A stretch of 62,905 bases of DNA. It comes from Burkholderiales bacterium (GTDB lineage: Bacteria; Pseudomonadota; Gammaproteobacteria; Burkholderiales; Burkholderiaceae_C). A program made the translations under genes and the position numbers. The notes beneath the pieces were generated by a model. That model made no database searches, was not told the DNA's origin, and worked only from the letters and a program-made list of their open reading frames with translations. Shown piece by piece: positions 10,867 through 19,111 of this stretch (the stretch's first letter is position 1; every line of letters starts with the position of its first letter). The DNA is taken from positions 1-62,905 of the forward strand of contig CANHVY010000023.1 of assembly GCA_947464185.1 (NCBI GenBank), given 5' to 3'.

Positions 10867-13782
10867 ATGAGCAGTCAAGTCTCCAACAGTGTATCTGTAC
10901 CACCTGTACCTGCATACACCGATCCAAACGTGCTTGCGTTCGTTGAACCGAAACTCCCGCCCGCTTCCACCCGTAACACTCCAATCTCGCCCGTTATTAT
11001 TCAACGGGTGCCGCCCGGCGAAGCGCCAGCCCTGCCAAGAGGCGCACAGCCAGGCGGCACGTGGTACCGGTCTGGTGGTGAGCCAATCTATGTACCGCCG
11101 GGCGGTGCACCTCCGCGTGCCGATAAGTTTGGCGCTACTTTTTATCGGGCACTCGATTTATTCTATCAGGATGTTTTCCAAGCTAATCGATCTGCAAACT
11201 TAAACGGCGTCACCCTGCGTGACTTCCAGCAATGGAGAGATCTTTCGATAAAAGGGGCAACCCAAGACCTCACGCCACGTCAACTTGAGAAATTGTTCGA
11301 ACTCGACCGCAAACTCGTCGGTGCACTCGGATCGAATTCATCTCAGAACCAGCAGCCAGTACCAAAGTCAGGGCGCACCAATGGCCAGACCCCTGATCGC
11401 GGCAGCCTGCCAACTACCAACAGGCAAAACCCAACGCGGCCGAGCGATCGACCCACCGAAGAGCAGTTGCGAGCGCAGCTGCCAGGATGGACACAGCAAA
11501 GGGCGGACAAGTTGTTCCCCCCAGGTGATTTCAGGAAGGCCTTCATAGAGCAGATCAATGCGCTGCCGCTGCACCAACGGGCCCAGCTTTTGCAAGATCC
11601 TGACCGCGTGAAGGGGTTCGCACGAGACGTCGCGCTGGACAAGTTGACAGAAACAATGTTCAAGGGCAGCGGCGTGGAGGCCGACGTGCAGAAGATGTGG
11701 CGGGAGAGTGTCCGTAAATGGGCGGACGGGCAGAGCGGCCTCCCAAGTCGTTGGGTGACGGCCTTGTCCACGAACTCCCAAGATCCCCGCGCCCCGGACT
11801 GGCGCGCCCATTTCTTGCGGCCGGTCGTCGCAGAAAGGCTGGCCGGCGGCAGCGATCGGCTCGAGGCCGAACTGCTTTTGCATCTGCAAGCCCGAGGCAC
11901 GCATGAGCTGAAGAGTCTCGTCCTACCGGCGTCGGACAGCGGACGACAGCCCCAGCAGGCTACGGTGAACATCGTGCGTGAGGCCCTGGTCAGCAGATGG
12001 GTCAAGGACTACGCGGTGGGACAGGTAGACCCTGTCAAGCTCAACGACACGCTCATCAAGCACCTTGCCAAGTTCCCGAGCCCCGGAGCGCAGTTGACCG
12101 AACTCCGTCAACTCGACTCGAGCCCCAAGTTCAAGGCCGAGTTGCTGCAGAAGGACAGGCCAGATGTCAATGGGCAGGCGGGCGCCGGCGCCCCCGATCT
12201 CAATCCGAAAAAGGTCGAGCCCGTCCGCATTGCTGGCGGCTCGGATGTGGGCGAGACCGCCAAGAAGTACGGTCTTTCCGCCGACGACATCAGGCGCGAG
12301 ATGAATGCCCATCCCGGCATGAGCGCCGAGCAAGCCGCCCAGGCAATCAAGGCGCGCGTCCTGAACGGGCCAACAGGTGCCGGACAGGGCCCGGCCGGGG
12401 GGGGAGGTGGCCGTCCCGGGGGGGCGGGGCCCACTGGGTCCGCGGGGGCCGCCGATGGCGATGAGCGCAATCCGTTGACGGCTGTCCAGCAACGCGAGCG
12501 GAACGACGCACGGATCGTAGAGAAGTGGGCGACGGTGGCCGCAGACCTTTTAGCCCAGGGGGTAGACCCGAAAATCGTGCTCGAAGCGCTCCGAAAGATC
12601 GACCAAGTTCCAACGAACTTCTCGAAAGTTCGGCCTTGGGAGGTCAGCGAGGGATCCCTTGCTGACATCGTGTCTGAGGTCGCCGAGGGCAAGACGCTCG
12701 TGCTGTACACAAAGCGTGAAGCGGATGACTTGAATTCGCTGATGCAGGACCCCGAGAAGTCGAAGAATCTGGTATTCGTCGAGGTTTCGGACAAGGATAC
12801 CAACAAGACTGCGGCAGTGGCGGGAATCCTCGGGCGCGAGGACATCGGCACCATCGACCGCGTCGTCGCGGTGGGCGGCGCAGGTGTCAAGGATCTGGCG
12901 GTCACGGTACTGGCCGCTGGTCGTGGTGACCCGGCTGCTGTTCGGGCCAGGTTTCTGGGCGCTGACCAGGAAGCCAAAAACGGCCTCGTCAACTTGGGGC
13001 GGAACCAGCTCAAGAGCGATATCGACTACGTGTCTGTCCCGACGATCCTGTCAACCACCGCCCCTGGCACACCATTTGCGGTGGCGAAGGAAGGCAACAC
13101 CGTGGTCATCGACCAGCTTCCAGCCTTGACTGTCGTGCCACTGGACAAGCTGCAGGCGTTGCCGCCCGAGAAACTGCAGGCATTGACAGCCTCTGGTTTG
13201 ACGGACTACTTCGCAGGGCTCAGCTATGCCGCAGGCCGGGCCGCGCAGGAGGGTCTGTCACTCAAGGAGGCCATCACACGCTATGTGCCTGAGGCAATGA
13301 AGGTGTTCGAGTGGTTCGAAGCCAATCCGGGGTCCTTCGACCGGCAGCATCTGTTGATGGCGGCGTACGCACTGCGTGACTACTCCTTGAACTCCAAGCC
13401 GCCTGTCGGGGGCGAACATGATCTCTGGGACACGTTGGTCTCGATGAAGCTGACCGCCGATACACGGGCGACCCACGGTCAGGTCGTTGCCATGGGTTCG
13501 CTGATCCAGTTGCATCTGCAGGCGCAACAAAGCGGGGACTTCGACATGTTCAACCGCATGCGCGATCTGTACTCCAACATGCGGGCACCAGTCACGGCCC
13601 AAGGTCTTGACCAGGTTGGCATGACCAAAGAGCTCCTCATCAAGGCGATCGAGCATCAATCTCAACAACCGACGAACCGTCCCTCGCTGATCCGCGATCG
13701 ATTCAGCCAGATCGAGGATCCGGCCGCGCGCCGACAGGCCATCGAACAGATGCTGGACGACGTCTTCTTCCAGCCCCGGTGA
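10867..13782 (+). CDS. large T3SS-island protein with C-terminal glycerol-1-phosphate dehydrogenase (AraM/G1PDH)-like domain
   Basis: The protein has 971 residues from the ATG at 10867 (GAAGGG 8 nt upstream); an in-frame ATG at 10798 has no good ribosome site. Residues 1-80 are Pro/Ser-rich without a Sec signal. The middle is helical with Gln/Asn/Pro-rich linkers, and a Gly-rich linker lies near 510-540. From about 570 the order of elements follows the iron-ADH/dehydroquinate-synthase fold, closest by eye to sn-glycerol-1-phosphate dehydrogenase: NAD loop VGGAGVKDLA (from 669), DYVSVPTILSTTA, VVPLDKLQALPPEKLQA, SGLTDYF, GGEHDLW and THGQVVAMGSL. The three expected metal ligands appear to be Asp780, His851 and His870. 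Known family members reduce dihydroxyacetone phosphate to glycerol-1-phosphate. Position at the head of a T3SS island and the long disordered N-terminus suggest a secreted effector (inference). Confidence 0.65.
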   Translation: MSSQVSNSVSVPPVPAYTDPNVLAFVEPKLPPASTRNTPISPVIIQRVPPGEAPALPRGAQPGGTWYRSGGEPIYVPPGGAPPRADKFGATFYRALDLFYQDVFQANRSANLNGVTLRDFQQWRDLSIKGATQDLTPRQLEKLFELDRKLVGALGSNSSQNQQPVPKSGRTNGQTPDRGSLPTTNRQNPTRPSDRPTEEQLRAQLPGWTQQRADKLFPPGDFRKAFIEQINALPLHQRAQLLQDPDRVKGFARDVALDKLTETMFKGSGVEADVQKMWRESVRKWADGQSGLPSRWVTALSTNSQDPRAPDWRAHFLRPVVAERLAGGSDRLEAELLLHLQARGTHELKSLVLPASDSGRQPQQATVNIVREALVSRWVKDYAVGQVDPVKLNDTLIKHLAKFPSPGAQLTELRQLDSSPKFKAELLQKDRPDVNGQAGAGAPDLNPKKVEPVRIAGGSDVGETAKKYGLSADDIRREMNAHPGMSAEQAAQAIKARVLNGPTGAGQGPAGGGGGRPGGAGPTGSAGAADGDERNPLTAVQQRERNDARIVEKWATVAADLLAQGVDPKIVLEALRKIDQVPTNFSKVRPWEVSEGSLADIVSEVAEGKTLVLYTKREADDLNSLMQDPEKSKNLVFVEVSDKDTNKTAAVAGILGREDIGTIDRVVAVGGAGVKDLAVTVLAAGRGDPAAVRARFLGADQEAKNGLVNLGRNQLKSDIDYVSVPTILSTTAPGTPFAVAKEGNTVVIDQLPALTVVPLDKLQALPPEKLQALTASGLTDYFAGLSYAAGRAAQEGLSLKEAITRYVPEAMKVFEWFEANPGSFDRQHLLMAAYALRDYSLNSKPPVGGEHDLWDTLVSMKLTADTRATHGQVVAMGSLIQLHLQAQQSGDFDMFNRMRDLYSNMRAPVTAQGLDQVGMTKELLIKAIEHQSQQPTNRPSLIRDRFSQIEDPAARRQAIEQMLDDVFFQPR

Positions 13783-14037
13783 GCAGGCGCCGGGCGCGGT
13801 AGCCGGGCGTCCCCGCTCATCTGAACCCGACGCGGTCCAGCATCTGCTGCATCCGCGCCTGGTTCATGCCCACGACGCTGGCGCATAGGGATTTCAAACG
13901 GTCTCTGGAAGCCTGTGGGAAGCCCGACTGACGGCTTCAAGACGTTCACTCCTTACCTCCCCTGCCGGGGAGGCCAGTCAACGTCCTGCCAACGGGTGCC
14001 GACGGCGCCGGCTCTACACCCCGTCCCCGATCAATTC

Positions 14038-14085
14038 AGGTGGGGGAGTTTGCGGTGGCCACAGGTGGGGGAGTTTGGGTGGCCA
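14038..14085. repeat. tandem 24/23-bp direct repeat, probable IS end
   Basis: The unit starting AGGTGGGGGAGTTTG and ending GGTGGCCA occurs at 14038-14061 and 14063-14085, differing by one inserted base. Multiple short direct repeats of this kind are typical of IS21-family termini (transposase-binding sites). No istA or istB coding sequence is nearby, so only an end would remain. Confidence 0.5.
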
Positions 14086-14089
14086 TCGG

Positions 14090-14183
14090 GGAGCGCTTCG
14101 GCGCACTGTGCTTCAGTGCCGAAGTAGCTCAGAAACTCAGGGATCGACATGCCGTGCTGGAACTGGATCTGGTGGCTGGACAT
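14090..14183 (-). pseudogene. IS1595-family transposase, N-terminal remnant
   Basis: From the ATG at 14183 (GGAGAG upstream) the minus strand reads MSSHQIQFQHGMSIPEFLSY and then FGTEAQCAEAL. This matches the opening of IS1595-type transposases, which precede a zinc ribbon. Homology ends near 14090, where the sequence runs into the direct repeats at 14063-14085. About 31 codons remain, so it cannot be functional. Confidence 0.7.
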
Positions 14184-14699
14184 CAGGACTCTCCATGTTC
14201 AGGAGAGCTCAGATTACGGCCTCAGTGGCTCACTGGGCGAGCCTGCTGAAGCAGGTTTCTAATCAGGTTCCGGGAACCTGTATGGGACCTCCGATTCAAG
14301 GTTCACCCTGATGCCATGGGCGCCGTACGCACGCCACGGCGAGCACCGCCCAGGCTCGTGGTCGGAGCCCACTGTTCACAACAAGCGCCCCAGCAAAGAC
14401 AGACAAAGCAACAGGAAAGACCGCACCTGCACCATCAAAGCTCGTTACGGACCCATTCCCAATCACCACATGACGCAGACCCCATCACCCGTCACACCGC
14501 CGCGAAGCCGGCGGGGCGTGCAAGCTGCCCTCGTGGGGCAGGGCCGGGGCCGCGACGGTCAGCGCTCCAGCCGCGCAGAGTTGATGGTCGTCAGGCCCGG
14601 CGTGTTTGACCAAAGCCAGGCACACGGGCCCGCCTATCGGTTCGGCGGCGTGTGGCCAACGGTAGGGCCAGGCCCCTCCAGCGGCTCCAGGAGTTCACC

Positions 14700-15251
14700 A
14701 TGACCGGCCCCGTGACCGCATCAACCACCCGCGTCACCAGTCCCAACCCGTTCAGTGCGGCAGGCGTGAATGCGGGCAGCCAAGCCAGCCAGACCACCTC
14801 GCCCAACGCCATCGCCAATCGGGAAATCCTGGCCATGGATGGCCTTCTCAGGCAGCAGTTGGGCGCGGGCTATCAGAGCGGCAACACTGCAGTCAGCCAG
14901 AGCGGTAGGCAAGGTAAGGCTCTATTTCAAATACTCGCGGCCAACCACGCGCAAATCTCGGCTATGGCCGTCAAGGCACAGGCCGGTGATGCAGCGGCAC
15001 AGCAATTCATCGCCGCTTTCAATGCTCGGCTCAGCAGACTCGGCCAAGCACTTGACAGTACCACTTGGTACACGGGCGCCACAAAACCTTCTGCTGTATT
15101 GACGCGTATGTTCGCTGCTGGTGGCAACACGCTGACCCCTACTGTGATCGCACCAGGCGGCGCCACCGGCGCCGGCCTGAATGATCAGCTACCGGGCTCT
15201 CAGCCCCCTAATGCTGGTACTGGTTCCACTGTCAATGCGGCCGAAGAATGA
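14700..15251 (+). CDS. hypothetical T3SS-island protein, Ser/Thr/Asn-rich N-terminus
   Basis: A 183-residue protein from the ATG at 14700, with CAGGAG 7 nt upstream. The first ~50 residues are rich in Thr, Ser, Ala and Asn and have no hydrophobic signal, the composition typical of type III secretion signals. Residues about 50-125 form a helical segment (REILAMDGLLRQQLG, KALFQILAANHAQISAM). The tail is Gly/Ala/Pro/Thr-rich. No known domain is recognised. A secreted substrate, hydrophilic translocator or chaperone-bound protein are all possible. Placement between IS debris and the NopE-like gene supports an island accessory role only by association. Confidence 0.6.
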   Translation: MTGPVTASTTRVTSPNPFSAAGVNAGSQASQTTSPNAIANREILAMDGLLRQQLGAGYQSGNTAVSQSGRQGKALFQILAANHAQISAMAVKAQAGDAAAQQFIAAFNARLSRLGQALDSTTWYTGATKPSAVLTRMFAAGGNTLTPTVIAPGGATGAGLNDQLPGSQPPNAGTGSTVNAAEE

Positions 15252-15449
15252 AGAACGCAGTCTTGAGGGTCTCTCAGGAGAACAGATTACGAAAGGGGTC
15301 TCTATTCGTGCTTCCTTCAATACGGCACTTCTCAAAGGGGGCGCCCCTGTCGCGCCCGGTCAGCGGTAGTTTGATGGCCAGTTCAGGGCAGCAATCATCC
15401 GAACATGCCTCTCATGAGAGATTGAAACAGATATAGGAAGATTCTTCAA

Positions 15450-15468
15450 GTCTGGCTTGTCGCCAGAC
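15450..15468 (+). promoter_or_regulatory. perfect 7-bp hairpin in the leader of the NopE-like gene
   Basis: GTCTGGC, a 5-nt loop (TTGTC) and GCCAGAC form a perfect stem-loop. No T-run follows, so it does not look like an intrinsic terminator. It lies 53 bp before the GTG start and just before the AACCC repeat, so a role in the mRNA leader is possible. Confidence 0.4.
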
Positions 15469-15477
15469 ATCATCGTT

Positions 15478-15505
15478 CCCAACCCAACCCAACCCAACCC
15501 AACCC
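15478..15505 (+). repeat. AACCC pentanucleotide repeat next to a ribosome-binding site
   Basis: Five full AACCC units (15481-15505) preceded by a partial CCC run directly into TAAGGAG, the ribosome site of the gene starting at 15521. The repeat lies outside the coding frame, so unit gain or loss would alter the leader and not the protein. Slippage-tuned expression is a hypothesis. Confidence 0.8.
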
Positions 15506-15520
15506 TAAGGAGAATTTCGA

Positions 15521-16318
15521 GTGACATCCGTAACAAACGTTGGCGACGGCATATTTTCCGTCAACACCGGTAACCGAACCATCATCGTGCAAGACAGTGA
15601 TAATGATGGCAGGGTGGACAAAATTGCATATGCGGACCAGTCCGATGCAGAAGTACTCTTCGGTGAGCTTGGAAAAGAGACCACTACCCTTCTCGGCGAA
15701 TGGGGTGATCCACACCTCCACTCCCGCCATTACGACAAGCAAGCTGCCGTGGCGATGAACCAGAGTGCAGATAATCTGTACAGGGACATCAAAGATGGAA
15801 GGCTTGATGACGCAAATGCTCTTTCGGCCGTGGTGGCGCAACTCGAGGGTGGCGGAAAGCGCAACGAAATCGCAGATGTACACGCCGACCATACTCTCAA
15901 GAACGGAAGCATGTCTGCTGTCATCGACGTCAAGGTCGGGACGCCTTGGGATCCGAACGTTGCGGTGACAGAGAACGCCTATTTCAATTTTGGGGCGCAG
16001 GTCGTTGCAATCAAGAACGTCTGGAAGGAGACGGCGACAGATGGCGACCTGAGTGTAGAAGCCCGCGCGAACTCCTCAAACATCCAGTCGAAGGCAACCT
16101 TTGTTCATGTCGACGCTTCAAACGGCACCAGTCTCGGAATTGAGGGAACAACCAAATCTTTCGACACCTCATACCAGGGAAAGTACATTTTGGACATTAA
16201 TGGAAAGATGGGTCAAGTCAAAGATTGGGACATGGATTGGGTCTATCAGGACATCCGGCAAAGATCATATTCACTCAAGGAAGCGCACGATGACAAGAAA
16301 TTGAGTGCCGCAGGATAA
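15521..16318 (+). CDS. candidate self-cleaving T3SS effector, DUF1521/NopE-like
   Basis: A 265-residue protein from a GTG at 15521, with AAGGAG 8 nt upstream. Residues about 23-35 contain a calcium-loop-like DSDNDGRVDK. At about residue 60 the motif EWGDPHLHS resembles the GD/PH site where NopE-type MIIA (DUF1521) domains cut themselves when calcium binds. After a helical insertion of about 50 residues, the segment VGTPWDPNVAVTENAYFNFG followed by DGDLSVEARANSS resembles the rest of DUF1521. In Bradyrhizobium this family is type III secreted. The insertion after GDPH and the lack of the usual acidic residues right behind it are atypical, so activity is uncertain. Codon usage is clearly AT-richer than the sct genes, which suggests separate acquisition. 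The first 20 residues carry no Sec signal. Confidence 0.55.
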   Translation: MTSVTNVGDGIFSVNTGNRTIIVQDSDNDGRVDKIAYADQSDAEVLFGELGKETTTLLGEWGDPHLHSRHYDKQAAVAMNQSADNLYRDIKDGRLDDANALSAVVAQLEGGGKRNEIADVHADHTLKNGSMSAVIDVKVGTPWDPNVAVTENAYFNFGAQVVAIKNVWKETATDGDLSVEARANSSNIQSKATFVHVDASNGTSLGIEGTTKSFDTSYQGKYILDINGKMGQVKDWDMDWVYQDIRQRSYSLKEAHDDKKLSAAG

Positions 16319-16353
16319 TGTCATCTGGTCAAAGGTATTGACTTTTCACCCCT

Positions 16354-16372
16354 GAGTATACTTGGTGTACTC
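16354..16372. promoter_or_regulatory. inverted repeat, possible operator before small ORFs
   Basis: GAGTATAC, the spacer TTG and GTGTACTC form an 8-bp inverted repeat with one mismatch, 27 bp before the ATG at 16399. It is symmetrical enough for a dimeric regulator. A TTGACT at 16338-16343 is only 13 bp from TATACT (16357-16362), too close for a standard sigma-70 promoter. Confidence 0.4.
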
Positions 16373-16398
16373 AACCTCAAATCATCGCAAGGAGTGAA

Positions 16399-16581
16399 AT
16401 GGCGACAATCACAAATGCACCAATCACCAACAAGATCATGGCAATCATGATGGAGGAGGTGATTGCTGAGTCTATGGCTTCAGTCTATTCAAAGCAGGAA
16501 GCTCAAAAACGCGGCCCCCTGGATACTGAATTAGACAAGCGATTTGCCCAATACATAACAGAAGGCCTGTACGGCAAATAG
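16399..16581 (+). CDS. small T3SS-island protein (60 aa)
   Basis: AAGGAG lies 5 nt before the ATG. The 60 residues are mainly helical, with a methionine-rich hydrophobic stretch (NKIMAIMMEEVIAESMASVY) and a charged C-terminus. It has no Sec signal and no family that I recognise. The size and helical character resemble small T3SS substrates (needle, co-chaperone), but sequence evidence for any of these is lacking. Codon usage is AT-richer than the sct genes. Confidence 0.55.
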   Translation: MATITNAPITNKIMAIMMEEVIAESMASVYSKQEAQKRGPLDTELDKRFAQYITEGLYGK

Positions 16582-16652
16582 CCTTGCGTCTGAATCCAGA
16601 GATGTGCGGCATCGCCTGGAATTTGTTCAACCCTCACTGTCAGGATGTTTCC

Positions 16653-16961
16653 ATGAGCAACTCTATCAACGGATATTCAGAATTCGTCAGACCTGCTGAC
16701 TCCAGCCCCATCTTTCAGTCGTCTGGCAGCAGCACCGACTTCGGTACGGTTCAGGCGCCCGAAATGAGCAAGATTGCCCTCGGTTCTACCAAGGACAAGG
16801 ACAAGGACGAGGACAAGGGCCCTAGCTTCTCGGTGCGCGTGTCCGAGGGTGTCACTGCCGGAATAAAGGCCTATCAGGCCGTCGGTGGTGGACCTGTGGG
16901 CGTAGTTGCGGGCGTTGTCGCCTTCTTTGCCGGCTTGTTCGGTGGGGGAAAGAAGAAATAG
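16653..16961 (+). CDS. small protein with Ser-rich N-terminus and glycine/hydrophobic tail
   Basis: 102 residues from the ATG at 16653 (AGGA 8 nt upstream). The N-terminal half is Ser/Pro/Asn-rich. A charged stretch, KDKDKDEDKG, lies in the middle. The C-terminus is a single hydrophobic, glycine-rich helix (VGVVAGVVAFFAGLFGG) ending in three lysines. Such a tail could insert into a membrane. The gene sits just upstream of sctC. A small secreted membrane-active substrate or an inner-membrane accessory is possible; no homologue is recognised. Confidence 0.55.
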   Translation: MSNSINGYSEFVRPADSSPIFQSSGSSTDFGTVQAPEMSKIALGSTKDKDKDEDKGPSFSVRVSEGVTAGIKAYQAVGGGPVGVVAGVVAFFAGLFGGGKKK

Positions 16962-17119
16962 GCGTGAAATTGATCGGCGGTTCCGCATCTGCGCGGCGTC
17001 GATCTGCGAGCCCTCACGACCGATGGCTTTCCGCGCGTGCGCGGGCGCTTGACGAGCGTCAGATGCGCGTCAGGCTCCCCAGTTGTGCTCCCCGCCTGAA
17101 ATTGAAAGTCGTGCCCCCC

Positions 17120-19111
17120 ATGCAATCTCCCATGGCCTGCGCCGGCCCCGTAAGCCTTTGGCGGCGTGCGGGCTGGGCCGTCTGCGCTCTGATGCTGACC
17201 GTGGCCCTGACCTTGCCCGCTGCGGCCCAGCAGGCAGTGCCCTGGCGCCGCGCGCCGGCCGTCAACCTTCAGGCCACGAATGAGCCGCTGAACGTCTTTC
17301 TCGCCCGCATCCTCACCATGCAGGGGCTGTCGGCCTCCATCAGCGCGACCGTGGCCATCGGCCGGGTCAATGGCCGCTTCCAGGGTTCGGTCGAGGCCAT
17401 CTTCCGCGAGTTGTCGGAAATCTATGGCCTGATGTCCTACTACGACGGCAGCACCTTGCATGTGTACAGCCTGGCCGAGGCGGAAACCCGCTGGTTGCAG
17501 GTGGAGCCCGCCGACCTGCCGCGGGTGGCGCGGCTGCTGCGCGAGTTGCAGTTGGAGGACAAGCGCTATCCGCTGCGCCAGGACGCTGCCGAAGGCGCGC
17601 TCTATGTGGCCGGCCCACCGAAGTATGTGGAGCTGGTGTCCGGCATCGTGGCCAGCGTGACGCAGACCCCCAGCCGGCCGCGTTCACGCGTCGAGGTGCG
17701 CGTGTTTGCGCTGCGCCACGCACGGGCCGTGGACACCCGGGTGGTCATCGCCGGCACGGAGACCACGGTGCCCGGCGTGGCGCGCATCCTGGCCGAGGTG
17801 CTGGGCAATTCGCCGGCTGAGGCCCCGGCAGCGGCGCGGCTGCTGCCGCAAACGGTGCCAGGCCTGCGCGGCAAAGGGCAGATCGCCACGGGCCGAGCCC
17901 CCGCCCGCACGGCCGACAACGGCGCCCCGCCCGCCACGGTGTCGGCCACCGCGGTGGTCGGTCAGGCCTTGGCCAGCTTGGGCTCGCCCCGGACCGGCGA
18001 CGAGGGGTTCGGCGCCCGGGCTGCCCTGGGCGCGGCGCTGGCCACCGGGCGTGGGGCGGGAGCCGAGGCCGGGCCCGAGGGGGCTGCCGGGGCGGCTGGC
18101 CTGCCCGCGGCCGGACGCGAGGCGGCTGTGACGGCCGAGCCGCGCACCAATGCCGTCATCGTGCGCGACACCGCTGAGCGCATGCCGCTGTACCAACAGC
18201 TCATCGATCAGCTCGACGTCGAGGTGCCGCTGGTGGACATCGAGGCCTCGGTCATCGACATCTCGGGCGGCAAGAGCGAGCAGTTGGGCATCGACTGGCG
18301 GCTGCATGGCAGCCGGCTGGATGGGGCCGTTTCGCCCAGCGGGCTGGCGGGTGGGGCCGACGGCACGCGCAACGCTGCCAACAACCTCATCAACAGCGGA
18401 CCGCCGCTGTCGGCGGGCGCGGGGCTCATCGGCACGCTGGTGCTGGGCAGCCAGCGCAACTACCTGCTCAGCCGCATCAACGCGCTGGCGAAGAACGGCG
18501 ACGCCAAGGTCACGTCCAATCCGCGTGTGCTCACCCTGGACAACCACGAGGCCGTGCTGCAAAGCACGCGCGAGTTCTACGTGCGCGTGGCCGGGCGCGA
18601 CCAGGTGGACCTGTTCCCCGTGTCCTCCGGGCTGAGCCTGCGTGTGACCCCCACCCGGGTGGAAGACGCCCGCGGCACGCGCTTCAAGCTGCTGGTGCGC
18701 ATTGAAGACGGCAACACCGGCAGCGGGGCGCAGGTGGACCAGATCCCGGTGGTCAGCCGCAACGCCATTTCCACCCAGGCCGTGGTGGGCGACGGCGAGA
18801 GCCTGCTCATCGGTGGCTACGTGGTCGAAGAACGGCGCGAGAGCCTCTCGGGCGTGCCCGGCCTGGCCAGCCTGCCGCTGCTGGGCCGGCTGCTCAGCCA
18901 GCGGTCCAGCGAAGTCAGCCGTGTGGAAAGGTTGTTCCTCATCACCCCCCGGTTGGTCAGCCCGCGCACGCCGGCCGCCGCCTTGCCGGTGGCGCCGCGC
19001 ACAGGCTCCCCTGAAATGGCACCTGAAGAGGCTCCTGAAATGGCTCCTGCCATGGCCCCTGAAGTGGCGCCGCTGCCCAAGCCGCCCCTCCCGGCCTCTC
19101 GCTGGCCATGA
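17120..19111 (+). CDS. sctC: T3SS outer-membrane secretin
   Basis: About 663 residues from the ATG at 17120; the open frame extends to 16964, but the earlier part is not conserved-looking. A Sec signal (WAVCALMLTVALTLPAAAQQ) leads the protein to the outer membrane. N0/N1-type domains follow (about 30-200), with a long Ala/Gly-rich insertion at about 230-340 and the secretin core at about 350-600. The C-terminal signature includes VVGDGESLLIGGYVVEE and GLASLPLLGRL. The last ~30 residues are a repetitive Pro/Glu/Met/Ala tail (PEMAPEEAPEMAPAMAPEV). Multimers form the outer ring of the injectisome. Its stop overlaps the sctD start. Confidence 0.9.
   Translation: MQSPMACAGPVSLWRRAGWAVCALMLTVALTLPAAAQQAVPWRRAPAVNLQATNEPLNVFLARILTMQGLSASISATVAIGRVNGRFQGSVEAIFRELSEIYGLMSYYDGSTLHVYSLAEAETRWLQVEPADLPRVARLLRELQLEDKRYPLRQDAAEGALYVAGPPKYVELVSGIVASVTQTPSRPRSRVEVRVFALRHARAVDTRVVIAGTETTVPGVARILAEVLGNSPAEAPAAARLLPQTVPGLRGKGQIATGRAPARTADNGAPPATVSATAVVGQALASLGSPRTGDEGFGARAALGAALATGRGAGAEAGPEGAAGAAGLPAAGREAAVTAEPRTNAVIVRDTAERMPLYQQLIDQLDVEVPLVDIEASVIDISGGKSEQLGIDWRLHGSRLDGAVSPSGLAGGADGTRNAANNLINSGPPLSAGAGLIGTLVLGSQRNYLLSRINALAKNGDAKVTSNPRVLTLDNHEAVLQSTREFYVRVAGRDQVDLFPVSSGLSLRVTPTRVEDARGTRFKLLVRIEDGNTGSGAQVDQIPVVSRNAISTQAVVGDGESLLIGGYVVEERRESLSGVPGLASLPLLGRLLSQRSSEVSRVERLFLITPRLVSPRTPAAALPVAPRTGSPEMAPEEAPEMAPAMAPEVAPLPKPPLPASRWP

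Larger units (their letters stand above)
13783..14699. other. gene-free stretch made of insertion-sequence debris
   Basis: No convincing full gene lies in these 917 bp. Recognisable pieces are a direct-repeat pair at 14038-14085 and an IS1595-type transposase start at 14090-14183. The rest (13783-14037 and 14184-14699) shows only short open frames. These include a palindromic GGTTCCGGGAACC near 14264, which resembles IS-end sequence. The stretch separates the large G1PDH-like gene from the other island genes, so the two are probably transcribed separately. Confidence 0.6.

Noticed and set aside
15450..15468. Hairpin as an intrinsic terminator
   Set aside because: The stem is perfect but no T-run follows and a gene with a good ribosome site starts 53 bp later.
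15481..15505. AACCC repeat as a CRISPR or telomere-like array
   Set aside because: Units are 5 bp without spacers and only five copies exist; it is a simple sequence repeat.
16338..16362. TTGACT and TATACT as a sigma-70 promoter
   Set aside because: The spacing is only 13 bp, too short for a standard promoter; kept only as an inverted repeat.
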